A DNA stretch of 64,000 nucleotides from Enterobacter mori LMG 25706 (GTDB lineage Bacteria > Pseudomonadota > Gammaproteobacteria > Enterobacterales > Enterobacteriaceae): positions 1 to 64,000 of the forward strand of contig NZ_GL890778.1 of the NCBI RefSeq assembly GCF_000211415.1. The letters run 5' to 3'. Position 1 is the stretch's first letter. Every line of letters begins with the position of its first letter. Made by a program: the position numbers and the translations under genes. Positions 62,089 to 64,000 of the stretch are shown here, one piece after another. A model generated the notes under the pieces. The model worked only from the letters and a program-made list of their open reading frames with translations. It had not been told where the DNA came from and did no database searches.

Positions 62089-64000
62089 TTACTGCTGCTG
62101 CGAAGACTGGATCGCGGTCAGAGCGATGGTGTAGACGATATCGTCAACCAGCGCGCCACGGGACAGGTCGTTCACAGGTTTGCGCATGCCCTGCAGCATT
62201 GGCCCGATGGAGATCAGGTCTGCAGAACGCTGTACCGCTTTGTAGGTGGTGTTACCGGTGTTCAGATCCGGGAAGATGAACACGGTAGCGCGACCTGCAA
62301 CCGGCGAGTTCGGCGCTTTGGATTTCGCAACGTCAGCCATTACCGCAGCATCGTACTGCAGCGGACCGTCGATCATCAGGTCAGGACGTTTTTCCTGCGC
62401 CAGACGGGTCGCTTCACGCACTTTCTCTACGTCGCTACCTGCACCAGAGGTACCGGTGGAGTAGGAGAGCATTGCTACGCGCGGTTCGATACCGAAGGCA
62501 ATCGCAGAGTCCGCGGACTGGATAGCGATTTCCGCCAGCTGTTCTGCGGTTGGATCCGGGTTGATCGCGCAGTCGCCGTAAACGTAAACCTGTTCAGGCA
62601 GCAGCATGAAGAATACGGAAGAAACCAGAGAGCTGCCCGGTGCAGTTTTGATCAGCTGCAGCGGTGGACGGATGGTGTTCGCCGTGGTGTGAACCGCACC
62701 GGAAACCAGACCGTCAACTTCGTCCTGCTCCAGCATCAGCGTGCCCAGCACCACGTTGTCTTCCAGCTGTTCGCGCGCAACGGCTTCGGTCATGCCTTTG
62801 CTCTTACGCAGCTCAACCAGACGGGCTACATAGCTTTCGCGAACCACTTCAGGGTCAACGATTTCGATGCCAGCGCCCAGCTCAACGCCCTGAGACGCCG
62901 CCACGCGGGTGATCTCATCCGGGTTACCCAGCAGCACACAGGTCGCGATGCCGCGCTCTGCACAGATAGCAGCGGCTTTAACGGTACGTGGTTCGTCGCC
63001 TTCTGGCAGAACAACGCGTTTGCCCGCTTTACGCGCCAGCTCGGTCAGCTGGTAACGGAATGCTGGAGGAGACAGACGGCGGCTGCGCTCGGAGGTCGCC
63101 GTCAGGGATTCGATCCAGTCTGCGTTGATGTAGCCCGCGACGTATTCCTGAACTTTCTCGATACGCTCGTGGTCATCAACCGGTACTTCCAGGTTGAAGC
63201 TCTGCAGGCTCAGGGAGGTCTGCCAGGTGTTGGTGTTCACCATGAAGACCGGCAGGCCGGTGGCGAACGCGCGTTCGCACAGCTTGCTGACTCGTGGGTC
63301 CATCTCGTAGGCACCGGTCAGCAGGATCGCACCGATTTCCACGCCGTTCATCGCGGCCAGGCACGCTGCAACCAGCACGTCCGGACGGTCTGCGGAGGTC
63401 ACCAGCAGGGAACCTGCGCGGAAGTGCTCAAGCATGTGCGGAATGCTGCGCGCACAGAAGGTCACAGACTTCACGCGGCGGGTGTTGATGTCGCCTTCGT
63501 TAACCACGGTGGCGTTCAGGTGGCGCGCCATATCGATTGCACGGGTGGCAATCAGATCGAAGCTCCATGGCACCGCGCCCAGTACTGGCAGCGGGCTGGA
63601 TCCCTGCAGCTTAGCCGGATCAATTTTGATGACTTTCGCTTTAGAAGAGTCGTCGAAGATCTCGGACAGGTCAGGGCGAGTACGGCCCTGTTCATCCACT
63701 GGCGCATTCAGTTTGTTCACGATCACGCCGGTGATGTTGGTGTTTTTCGCGCCGCCGAAGCTGCTGCGCGTCAGTTCGATACGCTCGTTCAGCTGCTCTG
63801 GGGTGTCAGTGCCCTGAGACATCACGAAAACGATCTCTGCGTTCAGGGTTTTCGCGATTTCAAAGTTCAGAGACTGGGCAAACTGGTGTTTGCGCGTCGG
63901 GACCAGACCTTCAACCAGCACCACTTCCGCGTCTTGCGCGTTAGCGTGGTAGTTGGCGATGATCTCTTCCATCAGCACGTCTTTCTGGTTGCTTGACAGC
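62089..64000 (-). CDS. pta: Phosphate acetyltransferase Pta (5' end outside window)
   Basis: Converts acetyl-CoA and phosphate to acetyl phosphate in overflow metabolism with AckA. The reading frame is open through the window edge; residues before the internal GTG at 63978 (LSSNQKD) match E. coli Pta, so about 75 residues of the 714 are missing. Visible are the end of the N-terminal P-loop ATPase-like domain ([22 protein letters not shown]), the middle DRTGG domain ([20 protein letters not shown]) and the catalytic PTA_PTB domain (about the last 325 residues: [64 protein letters not shown]). Confidence 0.97.
   Translation of the reverse strand, partial: LSSNQKDVLMEEIIANYHANAQDAEVVLVEGLVPTRKHQFAQSLNFEIAKTLNAEIVFVMSQGTDTPEQLNERIELTRSSFGGAKNTNITGVIVNKLNAPVDEQGRTRPDLSEIFDDSSKAKVIKIDPAKLQGSSPLPVLGAVPWSFDLIATRAIDMARHLNATVVNEGDINTRRVKSVTFCARSIPHMLEHFRAGSLLVTSADRPDVLVAACLAAMNGVEIGAILLTGAYEMDPRVSKLCERAFATGLPVFMVNTNTWQTSLSLQSFNLEVPVDDHERIEKVQEYVAGYINADWIESLTATSERSRRLSPPAFRYQLTELARKAGKRVVLPEGDEPRTVKAAAICAERGIATCVLLGNPDEITRVAASQGVELGAGIEIVDPEVVRESYVARLVELRKSKGMTEAVAREQLEDNVVLGTLMLEQDEVDGLVSGAVHTTANTIRPPLQLIKTAPGSSLVSSVFFMLLPEQVYVYGDCAINPDPTAEQLAEIAIQSADSAIAFGIEPRVAMLSYSTGTSGAGSDVEKVREATRLAQEKRPDLMIDGPLQYDAAVMADVAKSKAPNSPVAGRATVFIFPDLNTGNTTYKAVQRSADLISIGPMLQGMRKPVNDLSRGALVDDIVYTIALTAIQSSQQQ

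Noticed and set aside
61993-63996. 667-codon open frame on the plus strand opposite pta
   Set aside because: It lies entirely over the well-matched pta gene, has no ribosome site and a composition (Arg, His, Gln, Val rich) typical of the antisense of a GC-biased gene.

Overview
The window is ordinary enterobacterial chromosome with no prophage, insertion sequence or CRISPR array. Gene content and order follow the Escherichia/Salmonella backbone from the tRNA-Ala pair next to pdeA (yfeA) through nupC, mntH, glk, alaC, lpxP, fad, fabB, accD, purF and his-transport genes to pta. An ipdC gene (indolepyruvate decarboxylase, closely resembling the Enterobacter cloacae enzyme), the fabB/fadL/purF regulatory sites and the repeat families point to Enterobacter (E. 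cloacae complex) or a close relative such as Lelliottia or Leclercia. The genus call rests on remembered protein sequences, not a database search.

Layout. 1-5.8 kb: tRNA-Ala(GGC) tandem, c-di-GMP phosphodiesterase pdeA, nucleoside permease nupC, manganese importer mntH with Fur and MntR boxes, ypeC. 5.9-11.1 kb: aldo/keto reductase, TyrR-box-preceded ipdC, ClC-type yfeO, glucokinase glk with a Cra site. 11.1-18.4 kb: pyruvate-sensing two-component pair ypdAB, alanine transaminase alaC, 23-residue ypdK, cold acyltransferase lpxP, and a globin-coupled diguanylate cyclase (dosC) next to tRNA-Arg(CCT). 18.4-27.4 kb: yfdC, mlaA, fadL, yfcZ, fadIJ, sixA, smrB. 27.5-34.2 kb: prmB, aroC-mepA-yfcA-epmC-yfcL and mnmC. 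34.3-47.7 kb: fabB, yfcJ, flk, pdxB, usg-truA-dedA, accD, folC-dedD-cvpA-purF-ubiX. 48-52 kb: argT-hisJQMP basic amino acid transport, with candidate sigma-54 promoters before argT and hisJ. 52.1-56.7 kb: a GNAT acetyltransferase, yfcH, folX, yfcG, yfcF, yfcE, yfcD. 56.7-62 kb: a LacI-type regulator diverging from an ascorbate-type PTS (IIA, IIB, IIC) plus a split transketolase. The 5'-truncated pta closes the window.

The best candidate for an uncharacterised system is the PTS-transketolase operon with its regulator and paired operators (56734-61972): the genes suggest phosphorylating uptake of an unknown sugar feeding directly into a dedicated transketolase. Other points worth attention are a His-to-Pro change at a catalytic-motif position of IpdC, dosC sitting alone beside a tRNA-Arg gene that lacks an encoded CCA end, and a dispersed CCCTCTCCC/GGGAGAGGG hairpin repeat found six times (five loci) between genes.
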